Shown piece by piece: positions 48,801-63,955 of a stretch of DNA of 64,000 nt. Position numbers and translations under genes: made by a program. This DNA is from Protonemura montana (Eukaryota > Arthropoda > Insecta > Plecoptera > Nemouridae): contig OX387604.1 of assembly GCA_947568835.1 (NCBI GenBank), positions 7,223,860 to 7,287,859 on the forward strand, read 5' to 3'. The notes beneath the pieces are model-generated. The model saw only the letters and a list, made by a program, of their open reading frames with translations, was not told the origin of the DNA and ran no database searches. Every line of letters starts with the position of its first letter. Position 1 is the stretch's first letter.

Positions 48801-51423
48801 GTCCTCTAACGAAAATTTTCCCAATATTTGAGATCTGGTTCGAACTTGCAAATGGTTCTGGTTTTGTTTCAGGCTCCAATGGCAAGCACAGACTTAAGAA
48901 ATACTCGACATAATTCTTACCAAGGAGACGGGTAATTGCATTTCCTGCTGCGGTCGCAGCTTCCCTTGATTGTCCTGAACCTGGGAGTTTTGTGCACACT
49001 ATCCTATGGGCACCCATGTTTCCAAGTGTGTAAACATTCGATTCTCCTGTAAAAAGATCTTGCATTTTTCTCACAGTACGATTATACTCACTCAGCTCTT
49101 ACCTACTTTGGTATGTTATTATCTCATAGCTAAGCTAACCCGTTTATAAACAACTTGATCACAGATATTCACTTTCTACCAGATTTTCATCATAATATAC
49201 CAACTCACCGACTGTTGTGTATCGTACAAACGTTTCCTTGTTCTCCATAAGCGCATCCACAGCCATTTTTGCAGCGTACCGAGACGTAATGACAGCAATT
49301 GTAGGTTGCTTTGAACTGGACATCGTTGGCATTTGCTTAACAACATGTGCTTCATTTGCTCGAGTGAAAGCGCCATTGTCCAAAGCTTGCACCAGCCCCT
49401 TGCTCTGGAGCTGAGCGAGTTGTGCGCTAAGTGCCGTGACGTTGCGCCCACTTGAACCAGCAAGTTCGTCCACAGTAACAGGGTTTGGGTAGGCGGCTTC
49501 AATCAGCTCCAAGACTTCGGCTGGTCGGGCCTCTTCCACTGCAAATACCATGTAACAATTACAAATTATAGGTAAATGTCGGGCAGTAGGCACTCCCGTT
49601 CCCAAGTCACATTCCATACCAAGCGATTAGGAAAATGGGCTACAAAATAACAAGATTTAATTTCTTTGAAGTATTGTAATTGAACAGAGTAAGCTTGTGA
49701 AATCTTATTTAAATTGCAATTGCTTGCAATGGTTAGAGTATTTTATTATTATGATTATGAATCAGTGTTATGAAATAGTGTTCTAAGTGGTATGAAACAG
49801 GTTAAGATTATTTGTTAATTAACTATGTATCGTCTGAAGCATACATACTACTGCCTACAGGCTCAGAATCGTTGTAATTTTTGCACGCTTGAGCTTGCAG
49901 TTTTAAAGCGGTAGGTAGTACAATTGCACAAATGATAGTATGGTGAGTAAAAAAACATTTTGCATTGAATATTTTTTTGTGATCTTAAAGTTACATTGTG
50001 TATTTAATAGATGCTGAATGCCGGTTACCTTATAATATAATATTAGCACAATTCTGTCAAAAACCAAAAGTTAAAAATTGCAGTGTTTATTGTCAATGTA
50101 TGGTTCTACCTTACCTAGGTGGTTCTACTTAAGTGAATTGAAAATTATTTTTTAGTTGCACTCTAATAATGCACTCTAAGAATCGCAAACCTGAAGAGTT
50201 TTGGTTGACTCTGTAGCCTAACGTAATCAGAACCGCATCCGGTTTTGCTGAGAAAATATGGAATCAAATTTCATCAACCACACACAAGAATACATTAAGA
50301 TGGCAATGCAACAGGTAGATTACCTGTTGAATTTGATGTATTTTTTTGTTCTTAAACTGTGGTCACAAGTTGTGGTCATAAGTTACAGGAAATAAATAAT
50401 TACAAACATTCTGATACTTATGGAGGCCTATTTAAGTGTATTTGAAAATGATGTCATGTACATACAAGGGCGAGTGGGTGGAGCCTGGAGAGAATCGAGT
50501 TGAGTCAACGTAACATCCACCTTGGATATGTCAGCGAAACCATGCTGCAGCAACTTCATAACTTTTTTAATGAAGCCAACATAATCTGCAAACAAAGGAT
50601 GCACAGTAGTAATGTTTAGGTATGGTTTTGGTTTTAATTTGTAGCTTGTACATCTGGTAGCATTAAAAATATCAAGGCTTCCAACTACTTATTATTAGAT
50701 TTATGATACAGGAACAGAGAAGTGCAATATTTGGCTCCAGTTTTATAGCAGATAACTTAACACTACTCCTAGCAAAAAAATAATGTTTACGCATCAAGAT
50801 TCTTACCTCGAGGGAATTCCTGGGGACTAACGAGAGCCTTAAAGAATTCTTGTGCTAATGCTGTTTGCTCCAGATCGGATGCCATATCTGCAAACCAGTA
50901 TTGCAAGAGCCGTTTCTCCTGAACGTTTTTACCATTTTGTGCATCAACAAGAAAAACACGAAACTCCAGAGAAGCTTGTGGAGGACGTAGATCTGCCACT
51001 ACAAATAACACATCATAGGTTAATAAGTGCATGGCTTACATTCTGCAACATATTTCCAGGTATCATTTGATGAACAATTACAATAAAACACATGATTGTT
51101 CTGATGTATAAAAAAAACAACATGACAAACCTTTAGCTATTTCTTTGCTGATGATAATTCCTTGGTGATCCCCACCGCCTACGTGAGCAGAAGACCCAAG
51201 GGCTTCTGCGGCAGACTTTCGCTCGATTGTTAGCGTAGTACACCTTGCACTTTTACGTTTGGGTGTCATCACGACATGGTCTAGTACACACACAGTTTTA
51301 TGAAATTAAGTCATTAAATATATTTGCAAGCAGACACCACAAATATTTACCAACACAGACAGCAGCTAAGAAAACGTCAGTACCAATCCGGATCTTACCT
51401 TTGATTAGAATGCTGTTCTCCAT
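45866..51423 (-). CDS. Nucleoside phosphorylase (PNP/UDP) domain protein with winged-helix-like N-terminal segment
   Basis: Eight exons join in phase: 51399-51423, 51131-51280, 50807-50998, 50466-50585, 49209-49538, 48921-49046, 47216-47463 and 45866-46312, giving 545 residues. Residues 1-58 are basic and disordered-looking (TPKRKSARC). Residues 59-160 (EFRVFLVDAQNGKNVQEKRL and on) look folded but are not recognised. Residues 164-230 (VLELIEAAYPNPVTVDELAG, then a second helix and KGLVQALDNGAF) resemble a winged-helix domain. From about 240 a PNP/MTAN-like domain follows: IAVITSRYAAKMAVD, VRYTTVGESNVYTLGNMG, VGVAGGVPH, HVRLGDVVASCP, FDSELDAA at the substrate Glu position, and LRGIADYKDG holding the catalytic Asp. 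The C-terminal wording is close to the phosphorylase domains attached to fungal NLR-like proteins. The substrate is unknown (5'-methylthioadenosine, adenosine or other nucleosides are possible). No signal peptide is seen, so it should be cytosolic or nuclear. A hAT-like element sits in intron 6. Confidence 0.85.
47659..48678. mobile_element. hAT-type non-autonomous DNA transposon
   Basis: 1,020 bp flanked by a perfect 8-bp direct repeat GAAACAAC (47651-47658 and 48679-48686), the target-site length of hAT elements. The ends are inverted: CAGTCTTGATTAAG on the left and CAGTGTTGAGGAGG on the right (reverse complement). Both ends carry subterminal repeats of GGAACTTAA and AACGCGTTAC type. No transposase is encoded. 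It lies in intron 6 of the winged-helix/phosphorylase gene. Confidence 0.85.
47689..47783. repeat. 36-bp tandem repeat, about 2.6 copies, inside the hAT-type element
   Basis: Units start at 47689, 47725 and 47761, each beginning ACTTA(G/A)TTCAGTTCCAGTT. The first two are identical except at one base. These are subterminal repeats of the transposon's left end. Confidence 0.85.
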
Positions 51424-51718
51424 GTTTAAATTGTTGCTCTATTCAGTGAAAAAAATACACTCTAGCCCAACGAACTTCACTGCGATATTGCCCATTCAAT
51501 CTGTTCATGAATCAGCGGCAGCAATATCGGTGACAGTCACGGACAGCACTCCGCCCAGAGAGGAGTTAGGTAGAGAGGGGTAACCCAATGTTATAGGAGA
51601 AAACCTACACGAAATGCGCAGCTAGCGCCATCTCTGTTCGAATCAACGGTACTATTTGCACCCCGCACCACGACTCCCCCTCACCGATCATTTAGCCCCG
51701 GTTTTCATTCAAATTCAG

Positions 51719-51861
51719 AATCTGTCTTAGTAATGTCATTGCTGTTTCAGTAACATTTGCAATTTGAGAGGAAATAATAATGCTTGTTACAGACATTAAT
51801 TTTTCTCATCAAATTGCAAAGGTTACTAATAAAGCAATGGCATTACATTGGCAGATTCAGT
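51719..51861. repeat. Imperfect inverted repeat (foldback element)
   Basis: Arms 51719-51770 and 51805-51861 are largely complementary: AATCTGTC...GTAATGTCATTGCT...TTTGCAATTTGA pairs with TCAAATTGCAAA...AGCAATGGCATTAC...CAGATT. A 34-base loop separates them. It lies between the start of the phosphorylase-fusion gene and the end of the THAP gene. It is probably a small MITE or foldback element. The rest of 51424-52026 shows nothing else. Confidence 0.65.
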
Positions 51862-52026
51862 GTTACAGCAAAAAATTATCAGTCAAGGACCAAGGTATAA
51901 CTAATTGAAAAACAGCATCATTTTTGACACATATAAGTGTTTAATGAAGTGATTAGAAATTATGCAAGTGAAAACATACAAAGAAGACATGCTGAACACA
52001 CAAGATATGCTGTAGCAATGTGAGGT

Positions 52027-53081
52027 TCAATTGTGCCTGACAATCTTCATCCTGGTCTTGATGGTGGTTGCCTTTATCGCAGCTCCAGAAATCATGCGGT
52101 TTCTTCTCTTGCAGTAGCTGTGCAGCATGACTCTGCAGAACAGTTGCAGGAGCGGAGTGAGCAGAATGTCTCCATGGATAGAGCACTCCAGCCACTCATG
52201 ATTGATGCTGACAAAGTCGGCCATCAACAACTCCTTCGCTTTAATTTTATCTTTTTGTAGCGAAGTCTGTTTGAGTAACTGGTGCACCCTCTTCACAGCT
52301 TTCTTGTATTTGCACAGCAGGGTTTTCTTTCTCGGTGTGCGCTCACCTAGACTGTACCCCAACTCTCCGAGAATAGAGCCTCTTCTTTTGTGAATGACTA
52401 AAAATTATAAATGAACAAATACAATAAGAACTCCCAGGTTATTGGCATTTGAATGTACTGAATTTAAAGTTATAGTGAAAGGAGGATGTGCATAGATTGA
52501 TTTTAAACTTACCAAATGGTGTAGTCTGGTGAGAGGAGACTGATGGTGAAGATGGCCCAGCAGCATCCATGCCATCACCAACAAACTCTGCCTCAGACAT
52601 GGCAACTGGACTATCATCTTGTGACGATTCTGCAATCGAATTTCAGTCCATATTAGCTACAGGCTAGGAGAGTGTAGTACCCACTAGTAATGGCTATTTA
52701 CTGGAACATAAAGTGTATGCCAGGACCTCAGATTCCCTCACCTGCCACAGTGTCGGTGTCTTTGGCAATGTCAATGACATCATGATCATTTTCAGCAGCA
52801 TACAGCTTAGGAAGCGCATTCTTGACCAACCGATTTTTTCTTATATTAACGAACTCGCTATTCTCGAAATGTATAGCACACAAACGAAACCCCTTCGCTT
52901 TCAAATGTTCCGCAGTTGAACCCACCAAATCCTCGTTGCCGGAACGGGTCAACCAGGCATCGCGTTGTGCTTGGTCTTTATTAGTGCAATAAAAAAAAGA
53001 CAATGCCGGGTCCTTCAAATGAGTATTGGTGCACTCCCTATACTTGCAAATCATTTGCACACGACCCGTGCCCTTTCCCAT
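52027..53081 (-). CDS. THAP-domain protein
   Basis: Three exons: 52742-53081, 52513-52629 and 52027-52397, with consistent phases, giving 275 residues. The N-terminus is a THAP zinc finger: Cys12 and Cys17 (CKYREC), Trp43 (DAWL), Cys68 and His71 (CAIH), then NALPKL at the position of the usual AVP box. THAP domains bind specific DNA sites and are related to the P-element transposase DNA-binding domain. The middle is Ser/Asp-rich and disordered. The C-terminal 120 residues are basic and helical (KYKKAVKRVHQLLK, then SLQKDKIKAKELL), suggesting a coiled coil as in other THAP proteins. No transposase core follows, so this is a host-type chromatin or transcription factor and not a complete element. 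The specific orthologue is not recognised. An upstream tandem repeat may be part of its promoter. Confidence 0.88.
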
Positions 53082-53165
53082 AGCACCACTTCAGACTTTA
53101 ATTAGAGTTCTGGTAAATATCATCCACAGCTTTTAACACTTCTAGCACTTGTTGCTCTGCCTCTA

Positions 53166-53207
53166 CTGACGCTAAAGACGTCAGAGCTGACGCTAAAGAC
53201 GTCATAG
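53166..53207 (-). promoter_or_regulatory. Tandem CRE-like sites upstream of the THAP gene
   Basis: Two adjacent 21-bp units, CTGACGCTAAAGACGTCAGAG and the same ending in TAG, lie 85-126 bp upstream of the THAP start codon. Each contains GACGTCA, an ATF/CREB-type half palindrome. Confidence 0.45.
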
Positions 53208-55314
53208 CCGCCGGCCATTATCAAAAACCTGGAACGCTAAAGCTATCTGCTACTCTCGTAGCAGACAGCGCGCTCTAAATAGCAATCAACGGTACTAATT
53301 TTTGAATCTCACTGGGCTATCCTGCTTACCACCCCCACTCCGCCTATGACTTCATTGATTTCTAAGAACACAGGAGAAATCGAGATCAGTGCGCATAGCC
53401 AATCCCAGAGCCTTTAACCTCCAAGACTGGGTGGCGCCAACAACTAACATTTTCAAACATTGCTGACATGACTACTGCGAAGCAATAAATGCGACATCCA
53501 AATGTTACACCTAACGTTAAGCTCATTTTCTAAGGTACAGAGCATTGTGCACACGTACGATAATTTATTTTGTAGTTTACACCACCTCAATAATTACGGA
53601 ACAAAATTAAGAACTGAAAAAGCACACAGCTGATATACACCCTTGTGCAAATAAATCTCAACACAGCTGCTCAGGCTACAATCCATGCTCTACAAAGCAT
53701 GGATGTTTGTATTTGAATGTATCAATCCATCTATGTTAAATGTGAGCTGAAACGCAGGTGCCCTCAGACACTTATTTTGTTTCGAACCACTGTAGCAGCA
53801 ATTGGAGTCTCTCAGATACATTTACCCATATGATGTTGAAATCTGTTTGCTTTGCAAGCTGCCACACAGGATAACCAAAATTGCATGCAATAAATACAAC
53901 CAGGCCACATAAGTTAATATCAATTATTATTAAATGATGTAATTAAAAATACAACAAAATACAGTTGATCGATGAAATTAAACAAAAATGAGAGTTGTTG
54001 CATTTTGGCCAACCAAATACAATAGATTATGTAAATAAACAAACAAAAATATAGGAGAAGTTAGGTACATTGTTATAAATTCTATCAACTTGAGAATTAA
54101 CAAAAATTTACTTGTGGATAAAAAATCAATATAAATTTCCAAAGAAAGCACTGATGAGCGAGTCGACTGAAAATGCCTTGTTTGAGCAAACAGCATCACT
54201 ATATATATTCATACATATTCAATTGAGAGATGCTGGGATAATTCCATTCCAAACCTCATCCAGCAGTAGGACCACCCAGCTAAGGGTACATAGTAAAACC
54301 AATATACAAAACTTAGAACTGAACTAAGGAAAACACTGTCGAACAGACAAAATTGATACTTCCAACTATAACATTCACTGCATAACTTTAATTCTACAAA
54401 TTAATTGTGGTGACCATCATAAAAACAGTAAATAACTGGATTGATGGCCTTGTGAGATAACAAAATACACATATTACTTTCTTAACAAAGGCAGAATTAA
54501 AAGAAAAAAAAAAAGCTTTTGATATAAGCTAATGAGAAAAGTCTTCTATGTTTATAAATTACCATGCTGTTAAAAGACAGGTGGTAGGTATATACTGTGT
54601 CATCTACAGCCACAATATCACAATATTATCCATCCACGTGTATATTGCTATTGTTTGCCAATAACCAAATTACAAAATGACATTCAAGTTTTTTTTCGAG
54701 ACTGTAAATAAGTATTTACCTATCCGTGTTTAACAATTTGAAGGCTGGTTGCACAACTGGCATGAACATCGATATCGCTCGTATTTTTGAAGAGAATGTC
54801 GTCAAGTTTCACAATCTGGCTTCAAATATAATGCCAGATCGTCATTTTTGCCGAAACAAAATTTGCTATGCTTTTCTCCAAGAAGCCACAGTAAGACCAA
54901 AAATCGTTCTCAATTTCTGGTCAGTCATTCATCACAAAAGTGACGTTCGATCACCAATTCAGGGTGAACACAAAAGTGCAGTCCTATCATCTGGCAATTC
55001 TTTATAACCCAGTATTTAAAAGAAAAAACTTTATATGCAGGTAAAGCATGATGTGCTAGAATACAAGTAGAACTATGTATCTACGATATAATACCTACGC
55101 AGTTTTGTAGGGACAGGCCGATTAGAATTTAGATTCATGTACAAAAATGACATCTTCTATGAATGTTAATGAGGGAGGAAAGAGAGGCAGGGGGCACCGT
55201 GCACAAACCCACTCGGCAGTCTTAAGAGACCGAAGCACTTTGTCTCACCCAGTCACTCTAGGTGCTTATTTGGTCACTGCAGGTCTGCACACTATTCACT
55301 CGCTCGGCCGACTC
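53208..55314. other. Spacer and probable ANP32 3' UTR
   Basis: No exon was supported. ANP32 (minus) ends at 55315. The AATAAA complement at 53563-53568 could end a long 3' UTR of about 1.75 kb. The rest is AT-rich DNA without recognisable features. Confidence 0.35.
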
Positions 55315-58965
<3,651 letters not shown>

Positions 58966-59240
58966 GTTACACACGCAAACCGCTTCCCGAAACCAAACTC
59001 ACTAGGTCACAGCGACGTTACAACCTTTAACTTCGTTTCAAGAATGGTTGCCAACGCCAACAACGATAGGCTGGCTAGCGGTCCCACTATTCGGAGTCAG
59101 ATCTCGACGACGGCGGCAGGCGGGCAGCAGCGGGCACGGACAGGCAGCCGGCAGCGGCATATAGGCAGCGCAACGCAGATAGGGATTGTAGATGTAAAAT
59201 GTATGTAGCTGCGGCCTAGAGGGGTCTACACAATAACACA
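58966..59240 (-). promoter_or_regulatory. GC-rich promoter and 5' UTR region of ANP32
   Basis: Directly upstream of the ANP32 start on the minus strand. About 59090-59170 is strongly GC-rich (CGACGACGGCGGCAGGCGGG) against an AT-rich background, consistent with a housekeeping promoter. No TATA box was identified. Confidence 0.45.
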
Positions 59241-59647
59241 GCTTAGGCGGGAAACAGACGCCGCCTGGAACTACTTTCAAAGTGACCAATCACTAGGATG
59301 TTGAGGGAAGCCACATATATAAAATACATAGAAGGACAACGGCATGCAAATTTGGGCGCATTATGTAGGATCTCAGGAAGTTTTAAGTTGGTGTAAAGAT
59401 TCGTCTGCAAGGGTGGTACATCATTCACCGACCAGTTGATGTCAAGAAAATAAGATATTTATCGAAAAATTAAATCGTTATTAAATAAGCACTAACATAT
59501 TTGATAACAAATACCATTTTAAATAAATATGTGTTAGTATTAAGATCAGCAATTGAAAAGGTTGCTTGACAGTGAAAGGAGAACAAAACGACGGGTTGGG
59601 GTTCCACTAATTTTTAGTACTTTTAGAATGAAAACAACTAACAAATA

Positions 59648-59740
59648 AGCCTCCAATAAATATGGCCGACACACAGCCGTTTGGCCCTAATGGGCGAACG
59701 TTGTTAGAAGGCTGTGTTACGGCCATATTTGTTGGAGGCT
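59648..59740. repeat. 93-bp hairpin-forming inverted repeat
   Basis: Arms 59648-59678 and 59710-59740 pair at 28 of 31 positions, with a 31-base loop. The arms start AGCCTCCAATAAATATGGCC and end GGCCATATTTGTTGGAGGCT. The size is that of a microRNA precursor, but a small palindromic transposon remnant is equally possible. Confidence 0.7.
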
Positions 59741-61130
59741 CTCATCATGAAAAGACTATAGTAATAGTATTATGATATTTTATAATTTATTGAAATACCA
59801 AACACATTTTTCAAAAGCGTCTTCCCATGATACACTCTTGCGACATTTTACAAAAATTAACGAAGTAAAATAAGTAAAAATGAACGAACACCAAAACGAA
59901 GTAAATAATTGCATACATTTCCTTTCAGATTGCTATCATTGATGGGCAGCATTGGTCTCATTGCCTTCGGATGGCAATCCATAAATAAGCAAAATATAAT
60001 TTGACCGAAACAGCTAGATTGCTTTATAAAAAACAACGAGTTAAAAATTTACTCAGAATATGTACCCCCCAATCAATCTTTCAGCTTCTTTTCTTAATAT
60101 GAAACCAAAAAATGTACCTGCCGTTGAAAAGTGTACAGGGGGGGAGGGGTGGTCACCGAGCTCTAACCAGGAAAAGCCGTCTGTCCGGCCCTTCCTTCGG
60201 AATGAACACAAACATTTTCTTGCATCCTGTCGCAAAAATTATTTATATCTGTGCCTACTCTGGGCAGAAAAACTTCCATTTCAGCAATTATATCTCAATA
60301 AATAATCAATTTGCAGAAGAAAATGGTCAATTAAGGGCATATTTTCAAGTTTTGTTTTTACATTTTTTTTTTTAATTATTTTATATATATATTCTGAAAA
60401 TGTTATGTTTTATTAAACCCCCCTTCCAATGAAAAGTTTTACTTGTGTATTTTTATTAGTAATTAAAAAAAAAAAAATTGGAATTTTGTGGTTTATTTTG
60501 AGTCCCTTGGACAGAAAAGTTTGGCTCGTCTGTCAAAAACGCTGGCTTATTCTGTCAATTAGCTGAATACTATGTCCATAAAGATAAACAACTATGGTAG
60601 AATCAAGTATTTGGAATAAAATACGATTCAAACAGTTATGCTGGATACTCAGACACTGCAATTTATGTACTTGCAAATCTGTTTTAATAAATAAAAAAAT
60701 ATTATGTTACTAATCAAACTTGAATTTTTTTCTAAATCATTTGACACAATATTTTTCTAGATGGGGTTGTAAGCATTCAAATTTACTAGCGACCTGGTAC
60801 AGGATTTTGTAACACCACATTGGACTGTCTACCACTAGATCAAAAAGACTTAAGAAATGTAGTAGTGATAATTAAGATAGCACAAGTGTTTCTTTTTAAC
60901 GAATGACAGAATGCAATAAAAAAAGGAATGTTTTTAACTTCTACAAATATCCATCTATATGATCTACTAATAATACTTAAGTAATACATAAAGTATATAA
61001 TAGAAATACAATAAAAGCATTGATGTTGCTTATCGTCAAAAAAGTACAGAAAGAAAAATGTGATACTAAAAACTCAAATCTTCACCAAAAGGTTTAAATT
61101 TTTTCCCACATTGTAGAATCAAGAGATCAG
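59741..61130. other. Intergenic AT-rich region
   Basis: No exon supported. Contains short poly(T)/poly(A) runs (60363-60374, 60465-60477). The last few hundred bases should be the 3' UTR of the coiled-coil gene. Confidence 0.4.
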
Positions 61131-63955
61131 TCACTCGACTACGTCAATTGAATGGGTGGATGAGTCATCTGTTTCCGTATTATCACCGGCATACTCCAAA
61201 ATTTCGTAGAACTGCTTCGACATGTTCAACTGCTGAAGCATGCTCGGGCCCTCTGAAGGTGCGTTTTTAGCACCAGCATAAACTGACTTGCAGTTCTAAA
61301 TTCAAGAGATACAAGTAAAGCATTAAAAATATATTTTATTCATACAATGCATCTGAATAGTAGGAACTCAAAAGTTTGGCCTTACCAATAAAAATGAAGA
61401 AGTCAATCTCGAAAATGACTGGTTTTCAGATTCAAGAGCACCTGCATGATTTTCCGAAGATCCCATGTTAATCTTTTGGTTACCTGAAACATCAAGACGA
61501 GTGTCAATGATAAGGTCAGATCAGGGTATGCCGCTAATTTGAAAGTTACGAAGTAACGCTCATTAAAATAGCAATTGGTATGTTAATGAAGATCTGTTTC
61601 TGAAGTCTTTGAACATGTCGTATTAAGAAGTAGAATAAATGTATCGAAAAAGGATTAGGTTAAAAGTAAGAAGTACAAAACACTGAAATTACAAGTCGAC
61701 TATGAATTATGATATATTGATTCTCGTGAATTCTGCTAACGGACACAGGAGGTACTGGTGTCAATATAAGCACTTACCATCCTTTTCTTCATTCCTCACT
61801 TTTTTCATGCATCCCTGAAGGACAGGAGCACTGTCAGAGGAGCGCTTGGGCAAGTTTTTCCAAGCTGCCTCAAAATTTGTGAGAAATGTATTCCCAGTTA
61901 TCTAATTAAATGTCAAAATAAGTATTTTTACAATATATCAATAAAATCCAAGGTTTTCCTGCTTTGGATGACCTTTTAGTATCAATTCAAAAACTCTAAC
62001 TGTGGTTGAAAGTAAAACGTCTCTGTTTGTTTGGTAAAAGAGATTTTTCAAGCTTTTGATTAGTTGGGATGAAGTTGAGTAATCGGGCAATCGATTTCTA
62101 AGGAATATCTAATTCCTGAATCGACTACCGAATTGATAAAGAATGGAGTTCCATTTTAAGGAATCAGACAGTTAAATTTTGAGCAAATTTCTTTCAACAA
62201 GTTCCACAAGCATAACAAAGGTAGCATCACTTTATGTTACTAAGACCTAGGTTACCCTATGACCCTAATGTAACCTACTGTTCAGTACTGCTACCTATCT
62301 CACATGCTTACAGAACCTTTTTGCAAGATATGCCCAAATATATTTTTTTTGTAGTGTCTCTTCATTTCAAGAGTAACTGAATGCCATACACGACAATTTG
62401 AGGTGCGTGCACAATCACGCACTCTCACCCGTACAGTCGTGTCTCACCTCTAGCGCGCACTGGTGGCTGCCATTAGTCAAGTTCCGCATCTTGTTGTGTA
62501 GCGATGCTAGTTTTGCTCTCCCTGCACACGGGTTACCCGGTAGATGAAATTTAAACTTCTTGCAAATCAGTCAATTAGAATTGTTTGTCGAAAACCCATG
62601 CTGTTTTCTTATGAATGACTTTTTCCAATTTGCATGTTTACAGCGTTGCAATATCATGCACTCTCAACCAATTTGTGTAATCACCAGGCCTTAAAACTAT
62701 TGCTTGGATGCAATTGAGTACAAGGAAACAAAACACAGATGTTGTATGATTGCTGTGTAGGCCATATAGAATTAAAAAAATTGTCCACAAGTCCTTATTA
62801 GTGACATGAAATACAATTAAGGGAAGAGAGATATGTACCAAGCACCCATGTGCTTGCCTAAATAACTAAAAAATTGCCTAATCAGTGGGGCAATGTCTTA
62901 ACAAATCCATCAAATACAGAGAAAATCACTACGTTCATTAGCATACCATTAAAGATCACGATGGAAGCAAATCTGCATTGTCTTCAGGGTACCAGGGTTG
63001 CTGTTTTGGCTATTGAAATCTTTCCCGCTGCACAAAAGTAATCGACATCAGTAATTAACTTATTTTCTGTTCTTGTTATCGCTGATTTTTCTGGACAAAT
63101 TGGCCGTCAAAAAGGTCAGGAGTTGGGTCGAAAGACTGCCATGATTCGGAGATAACTGAAGTCATTAATAGGTAGAAAATAGAGCTGAGTAAGCAAAACA
63201 TTTTTTTTTCTTACTATTGGAACAGTAGTAAGAGAGAAAAGTGCCCCTATTCAGATACTACCTAGGGAGATTTTTATTTTTTCTTGTATCTCTTAAATTA
63301 CAAATTTTAGACCATTGGGATGAGTTGTAAATATCCAGAAGCTGCAAACAAAAATTTCGCAGACATTGACGACCCTTTGTTTCTCTGAGCTAGATAGCTT
63401 CTGATAAGGAAACTGGTTTATCTGGATAAGTTTTAAGTAAACTAATTTAGGTGACATATCATTTGCCTATGTCAATTTGTCCCAGTCAATGGCAACACCC
63501 CCACTGTCACAAAACACGGTTGTTTAACAATCAATTCAAATTGATTAAATTGTAAAAAGTTTAAATTCAATCCACCGGGTAACCGTTGCGCAGTGATCTA
63601 GCGAGAGTAGCGCGTGCCACACGTTTAGCACGGAGATAAAATATCGGAATAGAACTAATTAGTCTGTTGCAAATATCCTTTTCTGTTCTAATTCTCATAC
63701 TCTCAATATGAGTGGGACCAGTGTCAGTGTCAAAAATTGTAGAATTAGTACAAAAAACCTTACCTCATGCTCGAGGGGGGTCTCCATAGATTCTATTTCT
63801 TGGCAGAGACTCTCTGTTTCTTCATCGAGAACTGAACTCGAGTCATCCGTGAGGGTGTCGTTCATACGATCCACTTCGTTTACGGCATTAATACTTGCAA
63901 GCTGTTTTTGGAGCTCATTATAAGCCCCTTTGTAATAAGCCACCTGTTCATTTAA
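61131..63955 (-). CDS. Unidentified coiled-coil protein, C-terminal exons (5' part outside window)
   Basis: Four exons join in phase on the minus strand: 63764-63955, 61778-61901, 61386-61483 and 61131-61295, with stop TGA at 61131-61133. They encode 192 residues. The first stretch (LNEQVAYYKGAYNELQKQLA and an acidic DEETESLCQEIESM) looks like the end of a coiled coil. The rest is Ser/Asn-rich and probably disordered, with conserved-looking pieces FLTNFEAAWKNLPKRSSDSA and MLQQLNMSKQFYEILEYAG near the C-terminus, ending DSSTHSIDVVE. I do not recognise the family. An extra small exon in the 1.9 kb intron between 61901 and 63764 cannot be excluded. That intron holds an inverted-repeat pair. Confidence 0.6.
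62529..63585. repeat. Inverted repeat pair about 1 kb apart (possible transposon termini)
   Basis: 62529-62583 and the reverse complement of 63532-63585 share CGG(G)TTACCCGGT, GAAATTTAAACTT/GAATTTAAACTT, and TCAATTAGAATTG/TCAATTTGAATTG. Weaker similarity continues on both sides. The interior has no recognised coding region and the exact ends are not defined. It lies in an intron of the coiled-coil gene. Confidence 0.55.

Noticed and set aside
48363..48831. ORFs inside the hAT-type element
   Set aside because: Lysine-rich AT-driven frames with no transposase motifs. The element appears non-autonomous.
52027..53081. P-element-like transposase
   Set aside because: Only the THAP zinc finger and a short coiled coil are present. 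No catalytic core follows.
54726..55007. Plus-strand 93-residue ORF antisense to the probable ANP32 3' UTR
   Set aside because: No recognisable domain, no plausible promoter or partner exon. It could be a chance frame.
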